Assembly (NCBI GenBank): GCA_016184105.1
Contig: JACPDI010000065.1
Span: forward strand, 1-64,000
Source of the DNA: Acidobacteriota bacterium
GTDB lineage: Bacteria; Acidobacteriota; Vicinamibacteria; Vicinamibacterales; 2-12-FULL-66-21
DNA length: 64,000 bases
Direction of reading: 5' to 3'
Part shown: in pieces, positions 30,170-38,084 of the stretch
Layout of the letters: the number at the start of each line of letters is the position of its first letter
Numbering within the stretch: the stretch's first letter is position 1
Made by a program: the position numbers and the translations under genes
Notes under the pieces: model-generated
Seen by the model: only the letters and a program-made list of their open reading frames with translations
The model's database searches: none
What the model was told of the DNA's origin: nothing

Positions 30170-30325
30170 ATGAAGATGTTCTTCTCCGCTGTGGCGGCGC
30201 ACGTCTTCCTCTTCCTTCGTCGCGCACCCGGCGTGCGGCAGGTCCAGGCGATCGGCCCGGACGGCACGCTGCTGCGCACGTATCCCCCCGGGCGTGCGGG
30301 GACCGAGGCTCCCCATCGCGTTTGA
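30170..30325 (+). CDS. Possible 51-residue small protein upstream of the flavoprotein gene
   Basis: ATG 30170 opens a frame with a short hydrophobic start (MKMFFSAVAAHVFLFLRRAP) and a basic tail, ending TGA at 30325, which overlaps the TTG of the next gene. Overlap suggests coupling; no family recognised and no strong ribosome site. Confidence 0.3.
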   Translation: MKMFFSAVAAHVFLFLRRAPGVRQVQAIGPDGTLLRTYPPGRAGTEAPHRV

Positions 30326-31578
30326 TCGCATCGGGTGATAACGCCGCCGGCCGCCGGGTGGTCATCGTCGGCGCCGGTGCGGCCGGCGCGATGGCGGCGA
30401 TCTTCGCGGCGAGCGCCGGCGCGTCGACCCGGCTGGTCGAGCGGACGCGTGAGGGCGGCCGCAAGATTCTCATCAGCGGCGGCGGGCGCTGCAACATCCT
30501 GCCGGCGCACGTGGACGGGTCGCGGTTCGTCAGCGACTCCCCCTCGCACCTGGTGCGGCGGATCATCCGATCCTGGCCCCTCCACGAGCAGATTCGGTTC
30601 TTCGAACGCGAGGCCGGCATTCCACTCGTTGAGGAAACGGAGTCCGCGAAGCTGTTTCCGGTGTCGAACCGCGCGCGCGACGTGCGCGACCGGCTGCTGG
30701 CGCTCGCCGAACGCCGCGGCGCAACGCTCGTGATGAACGCGGCAGTGACCGGTGTGGATGTCGCCGCGCCCGGCTGGCGCGTGGAGATCGCCGGCGCCGC
30801 GCCTCTGGAGGCCGATGCCGTCATCGTCGCGACCGGCGGCCTGTCGGTGCCGTCGACCGGCAGCGACGGCGCCGGCCTGCGGTTCGCGGAGCGCCTCGGG
30901 CACACCATTCATCCGCCCTATCCGGCGCTCACGCCAATCGTTTCAGAGCCCGCGCCTTTCGCCCCGCTCGCCGGCGTTTCGCTTCCGGTGACCATCACGG
31001 CGCGCGCGCGCGAGTGGAAGGCCGTTGCGACGGGCGGCTTCGTGTTCACGCATCGCGGGTACAGCGGGCCGGCGGTACTCGACGTCTCGCATGTGGCCGT
31101 GCGTTCGCTCCAGCGTGGGGAGCGGGCGGATCTCCGCGTGCGCTGGACGGTGCTGGGCGACGCGGAATGGAACGCCGCGCTTCGCCCGCAGGGAGCGCGC
31201 AGCGTGCTGGCCGCCCTGCGCGCGGCGCTGCCGGATCGGCTCGCGGCGATGCTGCTCGAGACATCGGATCTCGACGCGTCCCGCACGCTGTCGAACCTGC
31301 GGCGCGACGAGCGGCAGCGCCTGATCGACACGCTGGTGCGCTTCGCCCTGCCGTGGACCGGGGACGAAGGGTACAAGAAGGCGGAGGTGACCGGCGGCGG
31401 CGTCAGCCTGTCGGAGGTCGATTCGCGCACCATGGAGAGCCGCCGGCACCGCGGCCTGTATCTCTGCGGCGAGATGCTCGACGCGTTCGGCCCAATCGGC
31501 GGCCACAACTTTCTGTGGGCGTGGGTCACCGGGCGCGCCGCAGGGCTCGCGGCGGCACGGTCTACTCCGTATCCGTGA
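30322..31578 (+). CDS. BaiN/HI0933-family FAD-dependent oxidoreductase
   Basis: A 418-residue flavoprotein. Rossmann FAD site VVIVGAGAAGAMAAIFAA; family motif GRKILISGGGRCNIL; second FAD contact VIVATGGLSVPSTGSDG; and the C-terminal GLYLCGEMLDAFGPIGGHNFLWAWVTGRAAG. Members (BaiN-like proteins) reduce unsaturated substrates, but the substrate of this branch is unknown. TTG 30322 overlaps the small upstream ORF; a GTG at 30334 is an alternative. The tail overlaps the convergent arfB gene by 17 bases. Confidence 0.88.
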   Translation: MIASGDNAAGRRVVIVGAGAAGAMAAIFAASAGASTRLVERTREGGRKILISGGGRCNILPAHVDGSRFVSDSPSHLVRRIIRSWPLHEQIRFFEREAGIPLVEETESAKLFPVSNRARDVRDRLLALAERRGATLVMNAAVTGVDVAAPGWRVEIAGAAPLEADAVIVATGGLSVPSTGSDGAGLRFAERLGHTIHPPYPALTPIVSEPAPFAPLAGVSLPVTITARAREWKAVATGGFVFTHRGYSGPAVLDVSHVAVRSLQRGERADLRVRWTVLGDAEWNAALRPQGARSVLAALRAALPDRLAAMLLETSDLDASRTLSNLRRDERQRLIDTLVRFALPWTGDEGYKKAEVTGGGVSLSEVDSRTMESRRHRGLYLCGEMLDAFGPIGGHNFLWAWVTGRAAGLAAARSTPYP

Positions 31579-31984
31579 TCGGCCCGCGTCGGCGCTTGGC
31601 TTCCGAGCGCTGGCGCTTCGACGTCAGGCGGCGATGCTTTGCGGCGGCCGTGGGCGCCGTCTTGCGGCGGCGCTTCGGCGCGATCGATGCCTGGCGGATC
31701 AGCGCGGTGAGCCGCTCGCGGGCATCCTCGCGGTTTTGTGCCTGCGTGCGGAAGCGCCGGGCGTCGATGACCAGGACACCCTCGGCGGTCATCCGGCTCC
31801 CGGCCACGGCGCGTAGCCGGAGCCGTGTCTGGGGGTCGATTGCCCGCGAATTCGCCGCGTCGAACCGCAACTCCACGGCCGTGGCGACCTTGTTGACGTT
31901 CTGCCCGCCGGGACCCGAGGCGCGCACGAAGCGTTCCTCGAGCTCCGATTCGTCGATGGCGATAGCGGGGGAGACGCGGAGCAT
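31562..31984 (-). CDS. arfB: Alternative ribosome-rescue factor ArfB (YaeJ)
   Basis: A 140-residue peptidyl-tRNA hydrolase that frees ribosomes stalled on truncated mRNA. GGQ catalytic motif in RASGPGGQNVNKVATAVELRF; the basic C-terminus (PKRRRKTAPTAAAKHRRLTSKRQRSEAKRRR) is the tail that enters the mRNA channel. ATG 31984 gives the standard N-terminus (MLRVSPAIAIDESEL); longer frames lack similarity. No Shine-Dalgarno; an extended -10 lies just upstream. Confidence 0.93.
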   Translation of the reverse strand: MLRVSPAIAIDESELEERFVRASGPGGQNVNKVATAVELRFDAANSRAIDPQTRLRLRAVAGSRMTAEGVLVIDARRFRTQAQNREDARERLTALIRQASIAPKRRRKTAPTAAAKHRRLTSKRQRSEAKRRRGPITDTE

Positions 31985-31991
31985 CAGCGTA

Positions 31992-32000
31992 ACTGTACCA
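31992..32000 (-). promoter_or_regulatory. Candidate extended -10 (TGgTACAGT) of arfB
   Basis: On the minus strand TG, one base, then TACAGT ends 7 bases before the ATG at 31984, leaving little or no leader. Confidence 0.4.
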
Positions 32001-32107
32001 GCTGTCTCGACGCGCCGTCCCTCCCCCGTTTCGGGGGGCGGCCCGGGCGAAACGGCGGATCGAGGCATGTTTCGCTCGGAAAATACGCGTGATCGTGTGC
32101 ATCTCCG

Positions 32108-32116
32108 TGCTACGAT
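32108..32116 (+). promoter_or_regulatory. Candidate extended -10 (TGcTACGAT) of the SWIB gene
   Basis: TGcTACGAT 31 bases before ATG 32148; no clear -35. The start itself has AGGAGA, so this gene is normally led. Confidence 0.45.
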
Positions 32117-32147
32117 TTCACAGCAATTCGCCTTTACAGGAGACGCA

Positions 32148-32432
32148 ATGGCCAAGAAGACCGCGAAGAAGAAGAGCGCACGGAAGCCGAGCGCCGCGTT
32201 CATGAAGCCGATGACGCCGAGTCCCGCGCTGGCGGAGGTGGTCGGCACGAAGCCGATCCCGCGCACTGAGATCACGAAACGCCTGTGGGCTTACATCAAG
32301 AAGAACAAGCTGCAGGACGCCAAGAACAAGCGCATGATCAAGGCGGACGCCTCGCTGAAGACGGTGTTCGGCGGCAAGAGCTCGGTCAACATGTTCGAGA
32401 TGACCAAGCTGGTGAACAAGCACCTGAAATAG
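32148..32432 (+). CDS. SWIB/MDM2-domain protein
   Basis: A 94-residue protein: a lysine-rich N-terminal tail (MAKKTAKKKSARKPSAAFMK) and one SWIB domain (LAEVVGTKPIPRTEITKRLW, KRMIKADASLKTVFGG, SVNMFEMTKLVNKHL). Eukaryotic relatives sit in chromatin remodellers; bacterial ones (notably Chlamydia and Acidobacteria) are small, basic, probably DNA-associated proteins. ATG 32148 has ACAGGAGA upstream. A hairpin plus T-rich terminator follows. Confidence 0.9.
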   Translation: MAKKTAKKKSARKPSAAFMKPMTPSPALAEVVGTKPIPRTEITKRLWAYIKKNKLQDAKNKRMIKADASLKTVFGGKSSVNMFEMTKLVNKHLK

Positions 32433-32444
32433 CGGTCCTCCCGG

Positions 32445-32479
32445 CCGGAGCCGGCCCCCTGCCGGTTCCGGTTGCTTTT
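32445..32479 (+). terminator. Intrinsic terminator after SWIB gene
   Basis: CCGGAGCCGG and CCGGTTCCGG form a 10-bp stem (one wobble pair) around a 7-base loop, followed by TTGCTTTT. Ends the SWIB transcript before the next gene. Confidence 0.6.
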
Positions 32480-32522
32480 CCCGCCGGTCCCCATTTGCAT
32501 CGATGAGCACGCGGAGGTGCGC

Positions 32523-33083
32523 ATGGTACCTGTGACCTCGCTTCTCGTCCCCATTCTCGTTTCGGCCGTCCTGGTGTTCCTCGCCAGTTTCGTCTTTCAC
32601 ATGGTGCTGCCGTTGCACCGCAACGACCTGCGGATTCTCTCCAACGAAGGGGAAGTCCAGGACGCGCTGCGACGGCTGAACGTGCCGCCTGGCGACTACG
32701 CGGTGCCTGCGGCCCGCACGTCGGCTGACATGAAAAGCCCGCAGTTTGTCGAGCGCATGAAGAAAGGGCCGGTGGTCTTCATGACCGTGTCGCCGGGCGG
32801 CACGTACTCGATGGCGAAGCCCCTGACGCTCTGGTTTCTGTACACCATCGTCGTGAGCCTCTTCGCCGGCTACATCGCAGGGCGCGCGCTCGGGCCTGGC
32901 GCGCACTACCTCCAGGTGTTCCGCTTCGCGGGCACCACGGCCTTCCTCGGGTACTCGATGGCGCTATTGCAGAACTCGATCTGGTGGCGGAAGAACTGGG
33001 GCGCGACGATCCGATCGATGATCGATGGGCTGGTCTACGGCTTGCTCACTGCCGGCACGTTCGGGTGGTTGTGGCCACGATAG
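32523..33083 (+). CDS. Integral membrane protein, about four helices
   Basis: A 186-residue protein with transmembrane segments at about 4-26 (LLVPILVSAVLVFLASFVFHMVL), 100-120 (LTLWFLYTIVVSLFAGYIAG), 132-152 and 163-183, and a cytosolic loop of about 70 residues (HRNDLRILSNEGEVQDALRR). GGAGG lies before ATG 32523. Looks like a conserved but uncharacterised membrane protein. Its stop is two bases before a REP palindrome. Confidence 0.7.
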   Translation: MVPVTSLLVPILVSAVLVFLASFVFHMVLPLHRNDLRILSNEGEVQDALRRLNVPPGDYAVPAARTSADMKSPQFVERMKKGPVVFMTVSPGGTYSMAKPLTLWFLYTIVVSLFAGYIAGRALGPGAHYLQVFRFAGTTAFLGYSMALLQNSIWWRKNWGATIRSMIDGLVYGLLTAGTFGWLWPR

Positions 33084-33085
33084 GC

Positions 33086-33155
33086 GAGAATAAGGGGGAC
33101 AGTCACACTTTCCGAAGCAGCGGCCCAGGAAAGTGTGACTGTCCCCCTTATTCTC
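33086..33155. repeat. REP-like palindrome, family B, copy 1
   Basis: A perfect 28-bp inverted repeat containing GGGGGACAGTCACACTTTCC with a 14-base loop. The core GGGGGACAGTCACACTT recurs at 33575. The shape fits REP sequences mobilised by RAYT transposases, but no such gene is in the window. Confidence 0.9.
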
Positions 33156-33224
33156 CCGTTGCGCTGCCACGCCGAGAGCAGTACATTGAGACAGAGCGCG
33201 TTTGCTGTCGGAGGAGGTACTCCC

Positions 33225-33566
33225 ATGACCTACTCCCGCTCCGTCGTCGGTTCCTCATCCCGAACGGACCGGCTTGGCTTCGTCAGACCGAAACCTCTCT
33301 CAATCGCAGAGCTTCCACCACGCCGCGATGTCGTGGCCTTGTTCCCCGTCGAGCGGCGCAATCTCGCGGCGCGCCAGCGCCTCCTCGGCCGCATCCAATC
33401 TGAGTTCTCCGAGATGCCGGGACTGTCGCTCACCCTGGCACAAGCAGGGCGGATGTTCGGGCTGACGCACGATGCGTGTGCGCGCATCCTGAGCGGGCTG
33501 GCGGGCGAGGGGCTCCTTCGCCGGCACGACGACGGCACGTACGGCCGCAGCGACATCCGCCCGTAG
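33225..33566 (+). CDS. Small winged-helix-like DNA-binding protein
   Basis: A 113-residue protein. Residues 50-113 (RQRLLGRIQSEFSEM, PGLSLTLAQAGRMFGLTHDA, ARILSGLAGEGLLRRHDDG) form a winged-helix pattern: helix, turn, recognition helix, and a wing ending DGTYGR. ATG 33225 has GGAGGAGG upstream. It probably acts as a transcription regulator; no target is evident. Family B palindromes lie on both sides (33086-33155 and 33575-33632). Confidence 0.65.
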   Translation: MTYSRSVVGSSSRTDRLGFVRPKPLSIAELPPRRDVVALFPVERRNLAARQRLLGRIQSEFSEMPGLSLTLAQAGRMFGLTHDACARILSGLAGEGLLRRHDDGTYGRSDIRP

Positions 33567-33574
33567 CCGTGGTG

Positions 33575-33632
33575 AAAAGGGGGACAGTCACACTTCCGGT
33601 GTCGCCCGCGGAAGTGTGACTGTCCCCCTTTT
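33575..33632. repeat. REP-like palindrome, family B, copy 2
   Basis: A perfect 24-bp inverted repeat (AAAAGGGGGACAGTCACACT start) with a 10-base loop, eight bases after the wHTH gene stop. It shares its core with copy 1, and a TACAAT box follows it directly. Confidence 0.9.
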
Positions 33633-33635
33633 CTG

Positions 33636-33641
33636 TACAAT
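33636..33641 (+). promoter_or_regulatory. Candidate -10 box (TACAAT) after REP copy 2
   Basis: TACAAT ends 9 bases before ATG 33651. The REP right arm reaches to four bases before it. Confidence 0.35.
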
Positions 33642-33650
33642 GGTTCCATC

Positions 33651-33848
33651 ATGGCGGATGCCCACGCAGACACCTGCGTCGCCTGCGGGCGGCGATCGGA
33701 CGACGTCCCCCTCATGACGTTCGAATTCAGAGGCAAGCGCGCGCGCATCTGCGCGCAGCATTTGCCGGTGCTGATCCACGATCCCGGCCAGCTCGCCGGA
33801 CGCCTGGAGGGCGCTGAAACCCTGAGCCCGGCGGAGCATCGCGACTGA
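33651..33848 (+). CDS. 65-residue zinc-finger-like small protein
   Basis: Cys and His spacing CVACGRRSDDVPL and ICAQHLPVL suggests a small zinc site (CxxC...C...H). It starts MADAHADTC at the ATG following the TACAAT box, with no Shine-Dalgarno. Function unknown. Confidence 0.5.
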   Translation: MADAHADTCVACGRRSDDVPLMTFEFRGKRARICAQHLPVLIHDPGQLAGRLEGAETLSPAEHRD

Positions 33849-33857
33849 GAGGATGTC

Positions 33858-34217
33858 GTGCCGTTCCGTGGGGTCCTCTCGCTCGCGCTGATCCTGCGCG
33901 GCGCGCTCCTGCACACCGACATCGCCCTGCTCGCACCGTCGCGGGCTTGTCTCTTCCTCGGTCCGGGCTCGGCCTACACCTCGGTCACGCTCGCGCTCGA
34001 CGGCGAGCGTCGCGACGCCGAGACCGTCACCGGGCACTGGGCATTTGCGCGGACGCTGCTCGGCGAGGTGAAGCCAAATCCGTCCAAGGACGACGTGGTC
34101 CGGCGATGGTATGTGGCTGTCGCGGCGTACCTCGAGCTGCACGCGCTGCTGGGGATCGCCAGCCCTCACCTTGCCCGCGCGCAGCAGGTCCTGGGTGACG
34201 ATCCCGACATCTGCCGG
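33858..34217 (+). pseudogene. 5' fragment of a TPR-like gene
   Basis: Encodes about 120 residues with a helical TPR-like pattern (VRRWYVAVAAYLELHALLG, SPHLARAQQVLGDDPDI). At about 34217 the frame leaves this pattern and continues as out-of-frame translation of the next gene's start. In related genomes such proteins continue for several hundred residues. The downstream part was lost, joining this fragment directly to the VWA gene. Confidence 0.5.
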
Positions 34218-34224
34218 CCCCGCC

Positions 34225-34924
34225 GTGAACTCCATCGCAACCGCTCTCGTACTCGCCTGCCTGACAGGGCTCACGGCGCCTCGGCAGGCCGCGGTGTTTT
34301 CCTCGCGCGTCGACGCTGTGCGCGTGGACGTGCTCGTCACGCGGGGCGGTCGTCCGGTCCGCGATTTGCGCCCTCGATGGATTGAGGCCAGACGACCAGG
34401 CCGCGCTCGTCACCTTCGGGCATGTCGTCGCCATCCGTTCCGGCCTGACGCGCGACCTCGCGCGCGTGCGGTCGGCCCTCGATGCCGCGACCGGGAGCGG
34501 ATACACGGCCCTCGTGGACGCCAGCTATGCGGCGCTCCTGCTCGGCGAATCCGACGTGGGGCGGGCACTCGTCATTGTCTTCAGCGACGGCATCGACACG
34601 TCAAGCTGGTTGACCGCCGCCGATGTGCTCAGGACCGCGCGCCGCACCGATGGCGTGGTCTACGGCGTCTCCGTGCGCGGGCCGGCCCGCCCGGAATTCC
34701 TCGACGACCTCAGTGACGCGACCGGAGGAGACCTGCTGCAGGTCGAGTCCATGAAGGACGTCGGCGCGACGTTTGTCGCCGCGCTCGAGGAGTTCCGGCA
34801 CCGTTACCTCGTCAGCTACTCACCGCGCGGCGTCGCACGAGACGGATGGCACCGACTCGACGTGCGCGTGAGGAAGGGCGGCGTCTCCATCAAGGCGAGG
34901 CCCGGGTACTTCGCCGGTTCGTGA
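34225..34924 (+). pseudogene. VWA-domain protein gene with internal frameshifting deletion
   Basis: GTG 34225 opens a signal peptide (IATALVLACLTGLTAP) and the beginning of a VWA-type protein (FSSRVDAVRVDVLVTRGGRPVRDL). At about 34368-34372 the frame shifts by +1 and the second part of a VWA domain appears (ALDGLRPDDQAALVTFG, VIVFSDGIDTSSWLTAADVL, YLVSYSPRGVARDGWHRLDVRV). The segment with the MIDAS DxSxS is missing. This is a deletion-plus-frameshift pseudogene, not one ORF. Confidence 0.7.
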
Positions 34925-34933
34925 GCCCGCTCG

Positions 34934-34942
34934 TGCTACGAT
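34934..34942 (+). promoter_or_regulatory. Candidate extended -10 (TGcTACGAT) of trhA
   Basis: Same nine bases as at 32108; ends 13 bases before ATG 34956. Confidence 0.45.
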
Positions 34943-34955
34943 CCCGAGCGCCTTC

Positions 34956-35597
34956 ATGAGGACCGATACCGCCGACACGTACATCCTGGGCGAAGAAATC
35001 GCCAACGCGGTGAGCCACGGAGTGGGATTGCTGGTGGCGCTCGCGGCGACCCCCGTGCTGATCGTGTCGGCGGCCGGCAGAGGCGCCCTCTCGATGGCGG
35101 GGGTCAGCGTGTTCGCGGCCACCGTGGTGCTGCTGTATCTGGCGTCCACGCTGTACCACGCGCTGCCGCCGAACCGTGCGAAGCGCGTGTTCAGAATTGT
35201 CGACCACGGTGCGATCTACCTGCTGATCGCCGGCACCTACACGCCATTCACGTTCGGGATCCTCCGCGGGCCCTGGGGGTGGACGCTGTTCGGGATCGTC
35301 TGGACTGTCGCAATCGCCGGAGTGATCCTCAAGGCGGTCGGCGGCTTCCGCTATCCCCGCTTCTCGACCGTCCTCTACATCGCGCTCGGCTGGATCGTGA
35401 TCGTCGCCATCCGTCCCCTCTGGGCGTTGATGCCGGTGTCCGGCTGGGTGTGGCTCGTGGCCGGCGGCCTGGCGTACACGGGCGGCGTGGCGTTCTATGC
35501 GGCGGAGCGCCTGCGCTACGCGCACCTGGTCTGGCACCTCTTCGTCCTGGCCGGGACGGCCTGCCATTATTGTGCGGTCCTCTGGTACTCCACGTAG
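34956..35597 (+). CDS. trhA: Hemolysin III / TrhA-like membrane protein (PAQR family)
   Basis: A 213-residue protein with about seven transmembrane helices. Conserved PAQR/hemolysin III residues: EEIANAVSHGVGLL at the start, YLASTLYHALP (His), VDHGAIYLLIAGTYTPF (Asp and His), and the late YAHLVWHLFVLAGTACHY (two His) that would bind a zinc ion. Bacterial members (YqfA/TrhA) influence membrane energetics; the hemolysin label is historical. Extended -10 upstream, no Shine-Dalgarno. Confidence 0.92.
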   Translation: MRTDTADTYILGEEIANAVSHGVGLLVALAATPVLIVSAAGRGALSMAGVSVFAATVVLLYLASTLYHALPPNRAKRVFRIVDHGAIYLLIAGTYTPFTFGILRGPWGWTLFGIVWTVAIAGVILKAVGGFRYPRFSTVLYIALGWIVIVAIRPLWALMPVSGWVWLVAGGLAYTGGVAFYAAERLRYAHLVWHLFVLAGTACHYCAVLWYST

Positions 35598-35620
35598 CGA
35601 TTTCACAAAAGGGGTCGAAC

Positions 35621-37366
35621 ATGATCGGTCGCGTCACCGTGGCGATCGCGGCGGTTCTGTTGTGCTCGGCGGCGCCTGCACGCGCGCAGGACGCCGAGCG
35701 CCGCCAGAAGCTCGCCGCGGCGCTTCCGGAGATCGAGCGGGCGCTCACCACCTGGGCTGAGGGCGTGCACGCGCCGGGCGCCGCAATGGGCATCGTGATG
35801 GACGGAGAGCTCGTGTGGATCAACGCGTCGGGCGTGGCCGACGTGACCGGCCGGGCGGCCGTGACGCCCGACACGCTGTTCCGCATCGCGTCAATGACGA
35901 AGAGCTTCACGGCGCTCGCGATCCTGAAGCTGAGAGACCAGGGCAAGCTCTCGCTGGACGATGCGGTCGCGCGCCACGTGCCGGAGCTGGAAGGCCTGAA
36001 GTATCCGACGCGGGATTCGCCGAAGCTGACGATCCGCCATCTGCTCACGCACTCGGAGGGATTTCCCGAGGACAATCCGTGGGGCGATCGGCAGCTCGCG
36101 CGCGATCAGCCGACGATGTCTTCGTGGATGGGCGCGGGGATTCCGTTTTCGACGGTACCAGGCACGGCCTACGAGTACTCGAATTACGGGTTCGCGATCC
36201 TTGGACAGATCGTGGAGCGGGTCTCGAAGCGGCCGTACGATCGCTACGTGACCGAGGAGGTTCTGCGGCCGCTCGGCATGCGGGACAGCACGTTCGAGGG
36301 GGCGAGTCTTCCCGCCGAGCGCATCGCGCGCGGCTACCGCTGGGAAGACGACACGTGGAAGCCGGAGCCTGCACTGGCGCACGGCACGTTCGGGGCGATG
36401 GGCGGGTTATGGACGTCCACGCGCGACCTCGCGCGGTACGTCGCCTTTCACCTGGACGCCTGGCCGCCGCGCGACAGCGACGAGGCCGGCCCGGTGAAAC
36501 GCAGCAGCGTGCGCGAGATGCACCAGGCGGCGCGGTGGCAGCCGGTGCGAGCCACGCGCGCGGCCGTCGATCGCCCGCTCGAACTGAACGCCGCCGCCTA
36601 CGGCTACGGTCTTCGTATCTCGCAGACCTGCCGCTTCCGCCACGTCGTCAGTCACGGCGGCGGGCTGCCGGGATACGGGTCGCTGATGATGTGGCTGCCC
36701 GAGCACGGCGTGGGCCTGATCGGCATGGCCAACGTGACGTACGCGGGTTGGAGCGGGGTCTTCAACGCGGCGCTCGCGGCGATGGCGGCCGCGGGCGCGC
36801 TGCAGCCGAGACCCGTTCAGCCTTCGGCCGCGCTGCTCCAGGCGAAGGCCGATGTCTCGCAGCTGATCGTGAGCTGGGATGATCGCCTGGCCGAGCGCGT
36901 CGCGGCTGACAACCTGTTCCTTGACGAGACCGCTGCGCGTCGCGCCGCGCGCTCCCGCGAGCTGGCGGGGGTTCATGGCACGTGCAGGGCTGAGGCGGCG
37001 ATCGACGCGGAAAACGCGCTTCGTGGCGCGTGGCGCATGACGTGCGATCGCGGGCGGATCGACGTGTCGATCACCCTGGCGCCCACCGAGCCGCCTCGCG
37101 TCCAGTTTCTCGGCGTGACCTCGATCCTGCCGCCAGGGCCGGCGATGAGGGCGGCGCTCGAGAGCGCGGCACCGCGCATCGCCGCGGACGCCGCAGCGTG
37201 GGGCGCCTGCCGCATCGGTGAGGAGGTCGGCGGCGATGGCGTTCGCCAGAGCGCGGTCCGCCTCAACTGCGAGCGCGGCGATCTCATCGCGCGCGCCACG
37301 CTCGACAATCGCGGCAGACTGACGAGCCTGACGCTCGTGCCCGCCGGGGGCGCGTGCGTCCCCTGA
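35621..37366 (+). CDS. Secreted serine hydrolase of the beta-lactamase (class C/EstB) family
   Basis: A 581-residue protein with signal peptide (IAAVLLCSAAPARA). Catalytic Ser-Lys in IASMTKSFTAL, Tyr in TAYEYSNYGF (YxN), and HGGG in VVSHGGGLPGY. It has a C-terminal extension of about 150 residues beyond the hydrolase domain, ending with paired cysteines (RLNCERG, GGACVP). Probably a periplasmic esterase, D-aminopeptidase or similar. Unlike the truncated homologue at 28646, this one is complete. Confidence 0.88.
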   Translation: MIGRVTVAIAAVLLCSAAPARAQDAERRQKLAAALPEIERALTTWAEGVHAPGAAMGIVMDGELVWINASGVADVTGRAAVTPDTLFRIASMTKSFTALAILKLRDQGKLSLDDAVARHVPELEGLKYPTRDSPKLTIRHLLTHSEGFPEDNPWGDRQLARDQPTMSSWMGAGIPFSTVPGTAYEYSNYGFAILGQIVERVSKRPYDRYVTEEVLRPLGMRDSTFEGASLPAERIARGYRWEDDTWKPEPALAHGTFGAMGGLWTSTRDLARYVAFHLDAWPPRDSDEAGPVKRSSVREMHQAARWQPVRATRAAVDRPLELNAAAYGYGLRISQTCRFRHVVSHGGGLPGYGSLMMWLPEHGVGLIGMANVTYAGWSGVFNAALAAMAAAGALQPRPVQPSAALLQAKADVSQLIVSWDDRLAERVAADNLFLDETAARRAARSRELAGVHGTCRAEAAIDAENALRGAWRMTCDRGRIDVSITLAPTEPPRVQFLGVTSILPPGPAMRAALESAAPRIAADAAAWGACRIGEEVGGDGVRQSAVRLNCERGDLIARATLDNRGRLTSLTLVPAGGACVP

Positions 37367-37495
37367 GCTCTTCGGCACCCCGCGGGCACAGGTGATGCCC
37401 GACGTCCGCTTCCACCATGCGCCGTTTCAATCGATGCGCGTGTGAAGCGCGTGGTCGATCGGCTCACGGTCGGGCGCCAGTCGCCAATTCCACAC

Positions 37496-37526
37496 GGGCC
37501 GGCCTTGGCGGGCCGGCCCTCTTTCC
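37496..37526 (+). terminator. Hairpin-type terminator candidate after serine hydrolase
   Basis: GGGCCGGCC and GGCCGGCCC form a 9-bp stem around a 6-base loop, followed by TCTTTCC. The spacer 37367-37596 contains this stem and the promoter for the next gene. Confidence 0.4.
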
Positions 37527-37551
37527 ACCTACAGACGGCCGCTCCCAGGCG

Positions 37552-37560
37552 TGCTACAAT
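37552..37560 (+). promoter_or_regulatory. Candidate extended -10 (TGcTACAAT)
   Basis: TG, one base, TACAAT, followed 36 bases later by an ATG with GAGGAGG. Confidence 0.45.
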
Positions 37561-37596
37561 CGGCGCCCTCACACGCCGCGCCAGAGGAGGAGCGAT

Positions 37597-38082
37597 ATGT
37601 CCATTGCCCGCGCGATGACTGCCCTCGTCGTATGCGTTGTGCTCTTCGCGGGATCCGCGGCGGCGGCCGACGAGGTTCCGTTCCGCGGCGTCTGGTCCGG
37701 TCAGACCGACAGCGCAACCCCCGTCGGGCCCGGTGTCGTGTTGGTGATATCGAGCGGCAGCGGGCAAGCGACGCACCTGGGGCGCTTCACGATGGTTTCC
37801 CCGCACTTCACGTTCATCGACACCCTCGTCGTCGCAGGGCAGCAGATCTTCACGGCCGCGAACGGCGACACGCTGACGGCGCTCTTCACAGGACAGTTCG
37901 TGCCGAACGCCGATGGCAACCTCGAGGCGACGCTGAGCGCGGTCATCACCACCGGCACGGGCCGGTTCCTTGGCGCGACCGGCGGCTACGAGTTCCACAT
38001 CGTCGCGCGCCCCGCCGCGTTCGGGTTCGACTCGACGGCCACCTTCTCGGGCGCCGTCACATCGGTCGGATCGTTGAAATAG
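37597..38082 (+). CDS. Small secreted beta-rich protein
   Basis: A 161-residue exported protein: signal peptide (TALVVCVVLFAGSAAAA), then short beta strands with a GTGRFLGATGGYEF motif that resembles dirigent/allene-oxide-cyclase-like barrels (GTGxFxGATG). GAGGAGG lies before ATG 37597. No enzymatic signature; convergent with the ADOP permease, two bases apart. Confidence 0.6.
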   Translation: MSIARAMTALVVCVVLFAGSAAAADEVPFRGVWSGQTDSATPVGPGVVLVISSGSGQATHLGRFTMVSPHFTFIDTLVVAGQQIFTAANGDTLTALFTGQFVPNADGNLEATLSAVITTGTGRFLGATGGYEFHIVARPAAFGFDSTATFSGAVTSVGSLK

Positions 38083-38084
38083 CG

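Noticed and set aside
34382-34924. Intact 180-aa VWA gene starting at TTG 34382
   Set aside because: There is no signal peptide, no MIDAS and no ribosome site; the true N-terminus is upstream in another frame, so it is a broken gene.
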